From Rhizopus sp. PT2906 (lineage: Eukaryota; Mucoromycota; Mucoromycetes; Mucorales; Rhizopodaceae), in contig JAMYHX010000646.1 of assembly GCA_025529335.1 (NCBI GenBank), positions 1 through 19,472 of the forward strand: a stretch of DNA of 19,472 nucleotides, in the 5' to 3' direction. Below, one piece after another: positions 7,401-17,700 of this stretch. The notes beneath the pieces were generated by a model. It did no database searches. It saw only the letters and a program-made list of their open reading frames with translations, and was not told the origin of the DNA. The position numbers and the translations under genes were made by a program. The stretch's first letter is position 1; each line of letters begins with the position of its first letter.

Positions 7401-9928
7401 AGCAAATTCCTCAAAAGTCCAACGGGATGGATATCCCAGACAACTGATACGAATCGTTTCGAGAACACCACAAGCACGTAGTTGGGATAAAACCATAGGT
7501 CCGTCGAATTCCCACGCAACTTTCGCCTCGTTAGGCTTAATACAACGAATGTAATGCACATTCGTATTTCCTATAGTATCCATCAAGTTTATAAGTGAAT
7601 TCTATGAAGAGAGAGAGAGGAGGATCAGTCATGGGACTCTGTTTGATTGTGTATACCTTAAATATAGAACCTAAAGTGGGCTTTCTAGAGATCATGCTCT
7701 TTCTCTTATTGTCCTAGTGAACATAAGCGTTATGTGACGCAAACATTTGAATAATGCTATATATAAACTTACTGTAGAGGCCATTGCTTGAGCAGCAGAC
7801 AAAGACTTGGAAAGGATCTCTTCCAAGAAATTGAATTCTGAATTTCGAAGCATTTCCAAATGTTCATCGGGTAGTGAGTCTTTGTTCTTTTCCAAAAAGT
7901 TCTCAGCTTCATATTGCACTTCGTGAGCATAATGTTCAATGGTAAATGCTTGGTTTGAAAAGCGTGGCTTCTTAAAATATTTCTTGTACTCTGGTGTTGC
8001 AAAATGGTCATACAACTTTTGGCAGAAAGCTTGATCTGTACCCGCAGGTAATCGTGACTCCTACAGCTGTGTGTCAGTGTCGAGGTTATTATTGTGCACA
8101 TATAACTTACTTCGTCTAAAAGAGACAAAATACCCAATCTTCCCTCGATCATTTCTATACACTTCTGATTATCGCTAAACTCGATAAATGTCCAGTTAAT
8201 TTTTTCTCTCATGTACTCTTCTTGCTCCAGCTTAAACACATGTTGATTAAATTGCTGCTGTAATTTCTCATTGGCGTAGTTGATGCAAAATTGTTCAAAA
8301 GAGTTTTGCTTAAAATGTTCAAAACCATAGATATCAAGTACGCCGATAAAATTCTTGACAGTGCTTTGTTCATCAGGACAAGACAGACTTTCGTTGATGA
8401 CACCTACAAGCCAATCAAACAGATTGGAATAGATGTATTTGGCGACGGAATCCCTCACAACATTTGCTTGAACTGGTGTTAGGTTTGTCACAATCTTTTC
8501 TGAACGGGTGATGATTTGCTTTTTAACAATCCATTTTCTAAACTCGTCAGCGTTGATTCCCAAAAGTCGAGAGGAGGTTGCCAAAGCAGGATCCGTGTCC
8601 GAAAGAAGAGCATCATTACGTCCTGTTATGTTGATATTACCGATATGAAGTAAAGCTGATAGTAATCTAAATATCTTCCATTGTAAATCAACAGAGAGAC
8701 CCACAGTGGAAAGGGCTTTTTGAGTCAGATCAAACTCTTGTTTATCATCTACACCAGGAATTTCACCGGTTCCACTTTGATTCAGATAATGAAAATGTGT
8801 ATAATCATTTAGTTCAAACTCTTTTCTCTCTTGGGAAGGAACGCCTGCACAGAGCTTTTTTTAAGAGTTGTTAGATGCTTAACTAGGTTCTTTGAATAAA
8901 TATGTCTGTTTACCTGATAAAAGATGTGATAGTTTCGTTCAGTTTCAGGTTGAAATATAAGTCTTGACCTTTCCAATAAGTACGTCCTAATCTTTGCCCC
9001 CACAATGTTTGCGCAACCATCAAACTGAATTTCAATATATTTACCAAATCTGGAGGAATTATCATTTCGAGTTGTCTTTGCATTACCAAAGGCTTCCATA
9101 ATAGGATTTGTAGCTATTATATACGCGATTAATAATGTATACAAACTACTTATTATTATTATTATTATTACCCAATATCTGTTCTTCTACTTCTGTCAAG
9201 GATCCATTATCCTTCTTGACCTTTCCCGTCGATTCTTGATCATCAGCTGTTGCAAAATATCTCATGATATACTTGGCACTGACTGTTTTACCAGCACCAC
9301 TTTCACCCGAGACAACAATAGTCTGGTTTCTTTGTTCTCGTATCATACATCGATAGGCTTCTTCTGCAATAGCAAACAGATGAGGTTCAAGCTCACCCCT
9401 TCGTTTACCAGAGTATTGTTGCACAATGTCTGATTCATAAAGCGGGACACGATCAAATGGGTTTACAGCGATCAGCACGATACCAGAGTAGGTGTAAATC
9501 AAGTGTTGCATATATCTCGTTCTGATTGTATTCAGAACTAAAATATCTAAGTACTGTGTTTGAAATACGTAACATTCTATCTATTTACCAGAAGGTTCAT
9601 TTAAATAGCTCAAATTCGTTAGATCATCTGTATATTCCATCTTGGGTGGATTACGAAGGGGTGGTAAGCTGGAGCCATTTGATTTTTTGATAGCAGTTAG
9701 TGTAGATTCAAACACATGCTCCTATATCAAATCAGTTTATCATGTTTAGATTTTAAACAAGACCAAGCTTACTTTTTCAGCTGAATCGTCTATAAACTTT
9801 AAGGTGATTTTGTCACCCTCCACTGTATTAGACACGCAAGTAGCAGAAACCCAGCCTTCTTCGTTATCCGGAAACCAAGCCTTTATGCCTTTGGTATAAA
9901 CCTCGATAAAGTCTTGCTTTTCGGACAT
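4484..9928 (-). CDS. MYO2: Class V myosin heavy chain (13 exons)
   Basis: An actin-based motor for vesicle and organelle transport toward sites of polar growth. Exons (plus coordinates): 9773-9928, 9589-9721, 9172-9537, 8914-9113, 8111-8854, 7773-8060, 7657-7713, 6980-7601, 6832-6919, 5891-6773, 5595-5828, 5030-5546, 4484-4965. All introns are GT-AG, 48-64 nt. The sum is 4770 nt, giving 1589 residues, normal for fungal myosin V. The N-terminal SH3-like region has KAWFPDNEEGW. The motor has the P-loop GESGAGKT (about 174-181), switch I NDNSSRF (about 235-241) and switch II LDIYGFE (about 458-464). HYIRCIKPNE and RKPTLGS follow. Six IQ motifs for light chains or calmodulin span about 775-915. 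A coiled coil covers about 920-1075, then a Ser-rich linker, then the DIL/cargo-binding tail (about 1180-1589, SWKR, QIQYNISRIEEWC). The start MSEKQDF is chosen because the upstream frame is low-complexity sequence. No frameshift or missing key residue was found. Confidence 0.96.
9149..9171. repeat. (TTA)n microsatellite in myosin intron 3
   Basis: A TTATTATTA... tract of about seven units sits at the 5' end of the intron 9114-9171. On the coding strand the donor GT is directly followed by (AAT)n, so the repeat is part of the splice-donor context. Confidence 0.8.
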
Positions 9929-10055
9929 TTTATCAAAATTTATCAGAATAAATAATAATAAAAAAAAAAAAAAAAAAAATTCATGCAAAATATTCGCATG
10001 TCAAATAATAATATCAAGAGGGGAGGAAAAATCTTTGTTCTTTTTAGATGTGATT
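9929..10055. promoter_or_regulatory. Short divergent intergenic region (myosin / kinase)
   Basis: Only about 127 bp separate the myosin ATG (9926-9928, minus) from the likely kinase ATG (10056-10058, plus). The segment holds an AATAATAATA stretch running into a poly(dA) tract of about 20 bases (to 9979), of the type that excludes nucleosomes, and a G/A-rich patch near 10018-10030. No clear TATA box is assigned. It must contain at least the core promoters of both genes unless their transcription starts lie inside the neighbouring gene. Confidence 0.55.
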
Positions 10056-11248
10056 ATGGACAAAGAAAAGCTCTTGAATATTACTACCCCTTTTCATATC
10101 ACATAACCAAAGAGGAGTTTCTAATCAATTTGTTTCTTTTTATTTATATTTGGAAATAGCGTCCGTGGTACCCTCCTAGTCCGCACTGCAAAATCCCCGA
10201 CCTTCCACCTCTTGTTCGTAACGAAAACAAATTGGAATCAAAATTGAGAAAGCTTTTACCAAAGGTCTCAATTCGTTCATCTGATCCCAGTGCTCGTTAT
10301 GCAAACTTTAAGGAGATTGGTACAGGTGTCAATGGTGCAGTTGTTCGTGCTTCTTATCGTAGAAAGCCAAATGTTCGTGTTGCAATTAAACGTTGTAAAT
10401 TAGATCCTGATCGTGAATATCGTGCCGCTATTCTTAGAGAACTAAAGATTATGTCATCTGGTCATAGTAATCTTATTAAATTGCGTGAAGTTACTTTATG
10501 TCAAGATGATATTTGGATGACTATGGACCTTATGCGCTGTTCTGTATTTGCTGTACTTTGTCAAAGAGGAATTCCTGAAGAATATACTGTTTATATGGCA
10601 TGTGAAACATTGAAAGGATTGGCTCACTTGCACTCTCAAGGCATTTTACATCGTGATGTTAAATGTGAGAACCTTTTATTAGGTTGGCGTGGTGAAGTTA
10701 AATTAGGTAATTTACTTTTAGTATGAATGTATATATTTTTAGATATTAAATGTTTATAATAGCTGATTTTGGATTATCAGCCCGTATTAATCGTCCAAAC
10801 CATGAAAGATTAGGAACAACCAAATGGTAATATAACATATATATTTCTTTAAAAAAAATATGTAAACAATAGAATTAACACTATATAAAATAGGATGGCT
10901 CCTGAAGTAATTAGAGAAGAATACTATAGTGAAAAAATTGACATGTGGTCACTTGGAATTACCGTTATTGAAATGATGGACCGTGTACCACCTCATTATG
11001 CTATTAAAGATGAAGAAGAATTATTCGACATTATTGCAACTGAGCCTAGTCCAACATTTACATATAGTTATCCTACAATGTATATGAGAGGGCTTGTTGC
11101 TTGGTTATTAGATGAAGAGCCTGAGACTAGACCTACAGCTCGTGATGCTCTTTTAGAAATTGAAGCACACGTTCAATCTAATCTTTTACCTTGTTCTAAT
11201 GCTCAAGATATGACAAGATTCTTGAATCAAGTCTTACCTGAATGTTAA
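10056..11248 (+). CDS. STE20/PAK-like serine/threonine protein kinase (first exon unresolved)
   Basis: Clear exons are 10160-10706, 10763-10826 and 10894-11248, joined by GT-AG introns of 56 and 67 nt in consistent phase; 321 residues follow from 10160. Motifs: glycine loop GTGVNGAVV, VAIK lysine, RELKIM glutamate, HRDVKCEN catalytic loop, ADFGLSAR (split by the first intron), WMAPEVI (split by the second), DMWSLGI. This order and the WMAPE/DMWSLGITVIEM wording fit the STE20/PAK group, which signals in MAPK and polarity pathways. The segment from DFG to APE is short. No in-frame ATG exists from 10160 to the glycine loop, so a 5' exon is needed. The candidate is ATG 10056 (MDKEKLLNITTPFHIT) with an intron 10117-10159 ending in TAG, but its frame hits TAA at 10104 and joins only after a one-base skip. 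No clear CRIB domain is seen. The C-terminus ends shortly after the kinase fold. Confidence 0.85.
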
Positions 11249-12111
11249 ATTCTTTTCTTTATATGTTTAGTATAGCCATTTATTATGTATTTTCCTTTTT
11301 TCTTTTCTATTATATGCATCCTCCCTCATCTTTTTTTTTTCTCCTCTTTTACTTCCCTCTCCTCCCCCCCCCCTCCTAATAGCTTTTTCTTATAATTTAA
11401 TTATGTTTTCCCTTTTCTCCTCCCTATTTTTCTTTGCTACTATCCAAAACAAAATCACATTACTACCCCAAATTTATTATTATATATGTATGAAATACAA
11501 GTTAGATATTAAAATTTCATTCAAATTTCTCATTATTTCAAACATTTGAGTCATGTGTTGTTTGGCGTACATAATCACATTAATTGACAGTACAGTATAT
11601 GTATAAATATTAATGCGTTTCATCAATTACCGTCATTTTTGATATGTTGCCATACATGAAAAATTGTCATGATGCATAACATCAAACACTTGAGGAGCCT
11701 TTTAATTTAATGTATACATGCTTTTAAAAATTTAATTTTGCATAATACGTGATATATAGCACTTTTGGGGACTTAATTATTATTATGCAATATATCAATT
11801 GTTTTCATTTAAAATTTAGATTAACTTAAAAGTACATGCGTTGGGCTTTTCAATTACTTATAGATCAATTTTATAATTATATATATTTATATAGACAAAT
11901 CAGAATATAGCATTTCTAAAGCAAAGCTAATAATTAACGGTACTCTTGTATAAGTTGGTTGGTTTAATCACATCATTTCTAAAGCAACCTAAAGACTTGT
12001 ATCTTACAAGTGATGCACTCAATTTTTTAAGCATATTTTTGTCGGTTTTCTAGCGCCTTTTTAGAATGATATAAGTATTACAAATCTTTACTTCAAATAG
12101 CAACATTTAAC
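11249..12111. other. AT-rich spacer
   Basis: The 3' flank of the kinase gene begins with pyrimidine-rich sequence (about 11265-11450, including a C run near 11364-11373), then AT-rich DNA with no open frame of note and no recognisable RNA gene or repeat. Confidence 0.6.
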
Positions 12112-13238
12112 ATGAATTCTGAATCGCCAACTATTATGCACGAGGGCTTTATACTAGCTATTTTTGCTCTCAAATCTCTTGTATGGTTTTTATTACCATT
12201 TCATTTCATAAATCTAGAATTAAAAGATATTGCAAGGCGGCTATTATAGAACTGCTAATTTTCACTGACTGCTACGTATGTTCAAGAGTATCAAAAAAAT
12301 GTTCAGATTCATTTGAATCCTATCAAGGAGACAGAAAATTTGAACAATAAATATCAGCCATTGCAAAATCAGATGCATTTTTTTGAAGAAAAATTCAAAG
12401 AACTTGTTCAACAACTGGAAGAAGACAAAAGAAGGAAAATATTAGAGGGTTCTACTAGTACCAGATATCGTTTATTAGAAAGTCGAATTGGTATTTTAGA
12501 ACAATGCATGAAGAACACTGTTAAATTATATCAAGACAGCAAAAACCAGCAAGCACAAGACATCGAAACTATTTCCACTCTTATCTCAAAATACAGAAAA
12601 ACTTAGAGACAGAGTCAATATATTGGAAAGATGATTTTCGCAGGCTATTCAAGACATTAAATACAAGAATAAAAAGGAGCATAAAATCATTGGAGCCAAT
12701 TTCAAAAATATAACAAGAAGCATAGAAAATATGATAAAACATCTTGAAAAACAAGATAAACATTTACAAGATTTCATTTCTATTGAAGCAATGCCAAAAT
12801 TTCAAGAAACGATGCTTAATTTAGTGCATAATTATCAAAAAAAAAAAAAAAAAAAAAAAAAAATGCTAATTTGGAGTCAAAATGTAGAAGCATAGAAATA
12901 TCGAATAAAACGTTAGAAAAATATTCACACAACTCGCTCCAAGAAGCAACCTGAATAAACTAACTGAAAAACTTGGAAACAATGCATTGACATCTGCAAT
13001 AACGGACAATTTAAAGATTGAACAAAAAGCTTTTATTTCGAAAGAAACATTTAGCAAATATGAGCCTCTTGCGATGTTGAGTCGAGATAGAACTAATTAT
13101 ATCGGTGATACGGAAATGATTATGAATCCAATACGGAAAGAATTGTCAAATGAGATTCCTCTCGTTTCTGGCCCCTCTAATTTAATTAATCCTTCATATC
13201 AAAATGATACAAGTACTTCTCTCAAGAATAATCAATAA
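12112..13238 (+). pseudogene. Broken coiled-coil protein gene of unknown function
   Basis: Coding-like pieces follow each other in different frames. 12112-12246 starts at ATG and has a hydrophobic stretch (FILAIFALKSLVWFLLPF). Two stops follow (12247 and 12256), then the same frame gives a Gln/Glu/Lys-rich coiled coil to 12606 (QLEEDKRRKIL, LLESRIGILEQ). A second frame continues (KLRDRVNILER, a TGA, IENMIKHLEKQDKHLQDF) to an A27 run at 12837-12863. After the run comes NANLESKCRSIEISNKTLEKY, then a third frame from about 12935 to the stop at 13236-13238. The constant heptad-like character across frames suggests one former gene with at least three indels. Part of 12181-12306 could be an intron (GTATGG...TTCAG), so not every break is certain. 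No family recognised. Confidence 0.45.
12837..12863. repeat. Poly(A) run of 27 bases
   Basis: An uninterrupted A tract inside the coiled-coil pseudogene. The frame of the coiled coil differs on its two sides, so length change in this tract is a likely cause of one frameshift. Confidence 0.85.
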
Positions 13239-13550
13239 ATATACTTTAAAGGCATTAGGGATTTTTTATGAGATGTTCAATTAAAAAATAATAATAACAA
13301 TAAAAAATGTTTAACAACAAAATCAATTGTAAATATTTTGTACAAGAAAGCGCTGTGAAAAGCCGTTTTAGGACGCATCTTTAGTACAAGCTACTGTATT
13401 GACCTAAAATCAAACATTTAGACCTAAAATCCTGCCTCAGCTGTTTTCAAAGAACCATATTTTAAGAGCCTATGTTTTTTAAATATTTGGCTGTATTTTC
13501 ACAAAACAAAAAATACACTACCATTGGTTATACGTTTAAATACTTATTTA
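13239..13550. other. AT-rich spacer with a short direct repeat
   Basis: Contains GACCTAAAATC twice, starting at 13401 and 13421 (20-bp spacing). Otherwise nothing recognised. Confidence 0.5.
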
Positions 13551-13898
13551 CTACATAAAATAGTATCTAGCCAAATTACAAAATGCTGAAAGAATCATTT
13601 GTGCCATTAAAATACAAAATTCTGGGTTATATTTTGCATATATCAATTTAATTTTTAGATGCAATAAATTCAGAATGGTCTCTTCTACAATGAACTTGGT
13701 CATGGCATAGATAACAGACAATAAGCCTAAATAAAATGAGCGCACAGCTAAAAAAAAAACAACAACAACAACAAACTAAATCTAATTGCTTACCCAATCA
13801 AAAGTAAAATAGTTCATGAATTGCAACAATTCAAGATCTGGGTAATTTACGAAACACATGTAAGAATTACCATGTTTGTAGATTTTGTATATTAGTAT
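13551..13898 (-). pseudogene. Possible membrane-protein gene remnant with an intron
   Basis: On the minus strand, 13551-13747 encodes a hydrophobic segment (RSFYLGLLSVIYAMTKFIVEE, then NLLHLKIKLIYAKYN, ILMAQMILSAF) ending in a stop at 13551-13553. Upstream is a good-looking intron (13748-13793, donor GTAAGC, T-rich acceptor TTTTTTTTTTAG) and a 35-codon open exon (13794-13898, NYPDLELLQFMNYFTFDW) that itself follows a TTTATAG acceptor. The exon phases do not match: splicing as drawn puts the second exon in a frame that stops after six codons. It is either a decayed gene or a chance arrangement. No family recognised. Confidence 0.25.
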
Positions 13899-14143
13899 CT
13901 ATAAACCCCAACAGCAAAAAACAAAACAAGGATGACTGAATTTGTTGCAAATCTTAATATTTCTGATATACCCAATTTGATGTATTAAACTACAGACATG
14001 ATAATCATGATTATATCCATTCCTCATATATTAATTACAACGATACCATGCCTTGTTACACCAATAATGATGACTATTGTTCTTTGTAATACACTCATAT
14101 TGTCAAAGATCATCTAACTAGGTAAACTACGTCGCTATGATTG

Positions 14144-14183
<40 letters not shown>

Positions 14184-14747
14184 TCCATGTGGCTATAATT
14201 TAATCAAAAATAATTTTGTTCCCGAGTAGTACCACATTGATATCTGGTCCTGTCGTGATGTCAGGTTTAAATTTAAAACATGCGCTAAATAATTTCATAC
14301 ATTATAATTATAGATTCTAGACTGTTTTTTGAATTCAGGAGATGTTTATATTGATACACGTTTCTATTCTCTGCTTCTTGATTTACATGTATTTTTATAT
14401 ACGTTTAGTCAGGGGGATGATTTGTCCCAAACATAACTATTTAACGCGCACGTGCAATTTTATTGAGTTAATACATGTTTACGAATTATAATTTTGTTCA
14501 TGTAATGCAATTCCTAAACAAATGCAATGTACATCATGTTCATTTTAAATATGTATAATATTTTGTGATAACATAATGGCGCGGGTATTAAGTCTAAAAT
14601 GTATCTAGATGTTACAATCTGCGAAAAAAGATCGACATTTTATTACTATTATTAGGTCAGCTGAAAGAAAAAAAAAAAGGAGAGAGAGAGAGTATATGTG
14701 TGTGGTATACAAGTATATATATACAAATGAATAAATGAAATGAAGAG
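13899..14747. other. AT-rich spacer with a 37-T run
   Basis: No gene recognised. Holds an uninterrupted T run at 14145-14181, a GAGAGAG stretch near 14680-14692, and TATATATA near 14715. TTTATT at 14639-14644 could be the minus-strand poly(A) signal of the gene ending at 14748. Confidence 0.55.
14145..14181. repeat. Poly(T) run of 37 bases
   Basis: Uninterrupted homopolymer in a gene-free stretch; no retrogene body was recognised on either side. Confidence 0.85.
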
Positions 14748-16062
14748 CTAATTTGACCAACCTAGACCAGACTTAACCCAAGTACCATCATTTGAGAATA
14801 ATGCTAATGTATTAACGATATCTAAACATAATGATTCCAATTGAGTATTGTGGAATCGAGCATTCAAAACCGAATCCAACGCCAAGATTAGTTTTGGGTT
14901 ATCAAAAGCATTTTGAACTATATTAGAAATACAAGATTCCCAACTTTTTGTTGTCAATGTATTCGATGAAACATTCATTGGTCGACCTTGAACAACAAAT
15001 GTACAAAGAGTTGATAAAAATTGAAGATTAACCCAATTTTCCAACTGATCAGGCCGAATAATTTTTTGAATAGCTAAAGCAGAATCAATCAACTGACCAC
15101 CAGCTAAAAACCAATCAAGCTCTACATGCGATGCTTGTTGCCTTGAAGCTGCTTTAGTAAGTGTCGCTGCTGTGTATAATAATGCATCTAATTTTTGTTG
15201 TGGGCTTTGTGAATAACTAGACCACACAGTCATATAAGTTTTGATCAAGTCAGATTTACTCTTTAATAAAAGTTTTACTGCAGATTGAAATGTGTTGTTG
15301 CCTTCAATTTTGCCATCAAATCTTTGATCAGCATGAATAAGATCAAATAAAATGGTATTGACAAATTGAATATTGTTGAATTGGTTTTCTCCGGAATAAG
15401 GTTGACAGTATTCAAGAATACTGGAAGTATCCAGGTATGAAGATGCATAGTAGGCTAATGCTTGACTAATGATTTCAGGTAGATCATGTTCAATACCAAA
15501 AGATAATTGAACCAATGGTTGCATTTGAGAACCAATAGAAGGTTCAAGAGAATAAAAATATCTGTCCAGAGTCTCATCTAGACCCAATGTAGATAATTGC
15601 CTATCAAAGAAAACTAAATAATCACCGTATGAACTATAAATGTATTATTAACAAAAATGTCAGCTGAGTTTTACTTTAAAATCACTTTACCAAGATGTTC
15701 CGAGAAATTCAACCCAATTTTTTTCATTGATTTTGTGGGTAGAGTCATTGACATGAATAGATGCAACATCTAGTTTTGTCTTTTCATAAGCAATAGATAA
15801 TTGTTCCTTGGTGGCTGTTATAACAAAGAATAATCAGGTTCATGTTATTATAACAAAACAATTGATATTTACCATGAAATTTATGAAGATTTACAAGCAC
15901 ACGAATAATGTTGTTAGGGCGATCTCTTTTTTCCATATGATATAACAAATGATTTTCATGTACAATATCTAATAATAAAGTTCTGTCAATAGATAAATTA
16001 TCTTGAATGAATTCCAAAGATGAGAAAGGTGCCTGTTGTTGAGCAAGTGATTGACGTAACAT
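14748..16062 (-). CDS. Questin oxidase-like protein (DUF4243, AflY/GedK type), three exons
   Basis: Exons (plus coordinates) 15873-16062, 15691-15814 and 14748-15600 are joined by GT-AG introns of 58 and 90 nt in consistent phase and give 388 residues from MLRQSLAQQQ to TAG 14748-14750. Family-like features in order: an N-terminal HENHLLYHM segment followed by N-N-I-I-R-V-L-V-N-L-H (the His-rich helix region), INEKNWVEFLG (residues about 93-103, matching the usual I...NW..YLG), PLVQLSFGIEHDLPEIISQAL (the conserved H/QLG..LE-like helix), and ILFDLIHADQRFDG. GedK and AflY act as oxidases on polyketide intermediates in Ascomycota. No polyketide synthase is present here, so the substrate is unknown. 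Assignment rests on recalled motif pattern, not a search; a Mediator-subunit identity was considered and seems less likely. Confidence 0.65.
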
Positions 16063-17548
16063 ATTTTTGTTGTGTTTTTTTCTTTATAAAAAAAAAAAAA
16101 AAAGTGGAAGATAAAGATGAAAGAATAAGAATAAAGTTGTATTTATATATTCATCAAAAAAGTCACCTTCCTTTTTGTTGTTTAATCCCAAGGTTACAAA
16201 AAAAACCCCATTTCCTAAATAGAGTAAAATAACCTTTTAATGCTTCTATTCTTATCTTCTCCTTGATTGGTATAGAACTGTATATGCGATCCAGATATAT
16301 ACAGTAAATAAAAAGGGCGCAGGGATGTCCGGAGTTTTCTGCGTTTGCGAGCAACAACAAGATCCCATAAAATAATAAAATGAGGCTAAAAATCTACAAA
16401 TTGTCATAATCTTATTAACCTTAATACACATATAATAGCATACGATTTATTTTATTTTATTTTTTTGCATAAAGAATATAGAGAAGAAAAAAAGTATTCC
16501 GTGTTCCAGACATACACGAATCCTGATTTCTTCACCCCCATTTCATCCTTATTTTGATACTCTTAAAGGTTAAAATCACGGCAGACATAGCTATAATTAT
16601 TGGTCATAATTCAAGTTGCGAGAGATGCCCTGGAAAGATGATATAATCAGGTTTTCTTAATTCATGTCGAATATATGCAAACACTTGAATCTATTTTTCA
16701 ATACAGATATATTTAACTATGTATAGAATCTTCCCTCCTGCTTGACCTTTTTTTTTTTTTTTTGTTTATTTTGGAACATTTACTTCATATATCAAATGTT
16801 GTATTTATAAATGCTTAGTACGATCAAAATACCATCGGGTTTTTTAAACCTGTTATCAGATTGTTTTAGTTTCATTTGAAAGCTTCCGTCATATTCCATC
16901 GTCATTATTAAATATATCTACGACATTTAAAGAAAAATTGTCTGTTATCGTTTTGTATAGACAGATATGCAATACATATTAGAATTTTTAAGTATAGACA
17001 CCGCTTTCTTTTGTAGAATTTAGTAACATATAAGATAAGATACAAAATGAAGACAGAATATATATGTAATTCAAAGTAGTAAACTTATAAGAGTTACATG
17101 TAATACATAACCCATAGAATACTTACATTGCATGTATAATAGCTATCTGTCCATAATATATCATGTTTTCAAGATTATGAATTATGAAAGTGTACAGGAT
17201 ACATGTACTTTTTAGTCCTGGATCCTTAAATTTTAAGGTAAGGGGTTGGTACATATATTTATCCTTCTAGATGAAACAATAATTATCTATCATTTGTACC
17301 TGAAATATTTTAATACGTAAATTTCAAAAGGGTCTAAATTTATCATTGACTTTTGATATATGCATACAAATAAATTTTTTAAAACTTGCAGAAAATTGAC
17401 CTGAGGGATACAACAAATTGATAAACCTTTTTTTTTTTTTTTTTTGAGCCCCTAATCTGCATATTTTTAAAAAGAATCTGTTTTCAAATATGATACATTA
17501 GAATTTGAGTTGGTTATACATATATGATATATTTTATTATATAAAATA
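16063..17548. other. AT-rich gene-free stretch
   Basis: The first ~100 bp, including an A run near 16088-16102, probably hold the promoter of the minus-strand questin oxidase-like gene. The remainder has T tracts at about 16749-16763 and 17428-17445, and no open frame with protein character, tRNA or repeat that I can support. Confidence 0.5.
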
Positions 17549-17700
17549 CAGTAAGGACTCATTATATCGGACATTTTTGAATTCACCAATTTTTTTTTCA
17601 ACAATTTCCGCGCTTAATCCCAGTGTATTGATAAAACGAACATCGGACAGAATTATATCCACGAATTCAGTAGTTGTCATTGCAATACATGCTGGTTTTG
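17549..17700 (+). mobile_element. Possible pogo/Tc1-like DNA transposon end (solo)
   Basis: After a TA at 17547-17548 comes CAGTAAGGACTCATTATATC followed by GGACATTT. CAGT...CTC(G/A)TTATATCGGAC is the wording of pogo/Tc1-type terminal inverted repeats inserted at TA. A second ACATCGGACAGAATTATATC at 17640-17659 resembles the sub-terminal repeats of such elements. No matching inverted end was found to the right within the window and no transposase is present, so it would be a decayed or truncated copy. Confidence 0.35.

Noticed and set aside
9929..9988. N-terminal extension of the myosin (MHEF followed by Phe/Leu runs)
   Set aside because: It is translated poly(A/T) and AAT-repeat sequence; MSEKQDF at 9928 starts the conserved SH3-like region.
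9998..10159. ATG frame in phase with the kinase exon (MSNNNIKRGG...)
   Set aside because: Ends in TAG directly before the exon, is AT-driven, and no GT donor in it gives the right phase; the ATG at 10056 with a one-base skip looks more protein-like, though neither is proven.
13551..13745. Stand-alone 64-codon gene
   Set aside because: It begins at a GTG within an apparent exon and only makes sense as the last exon of a spliced or decayed gene.
14748..16062. Mediator subunit (Med5-like) for the three-exon minus-strand gene
   Set aside because: Length of 388 residues and the motif order (HENHLLYH, NW.EFLG, RFDG) fit the questin oxidase-like family better.
16020..16360. Short open frames on both strands upstream of the questin oxidase-like gene
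   Set aside because: Low-complexity, overlap each other and the promoter region, no domain character.
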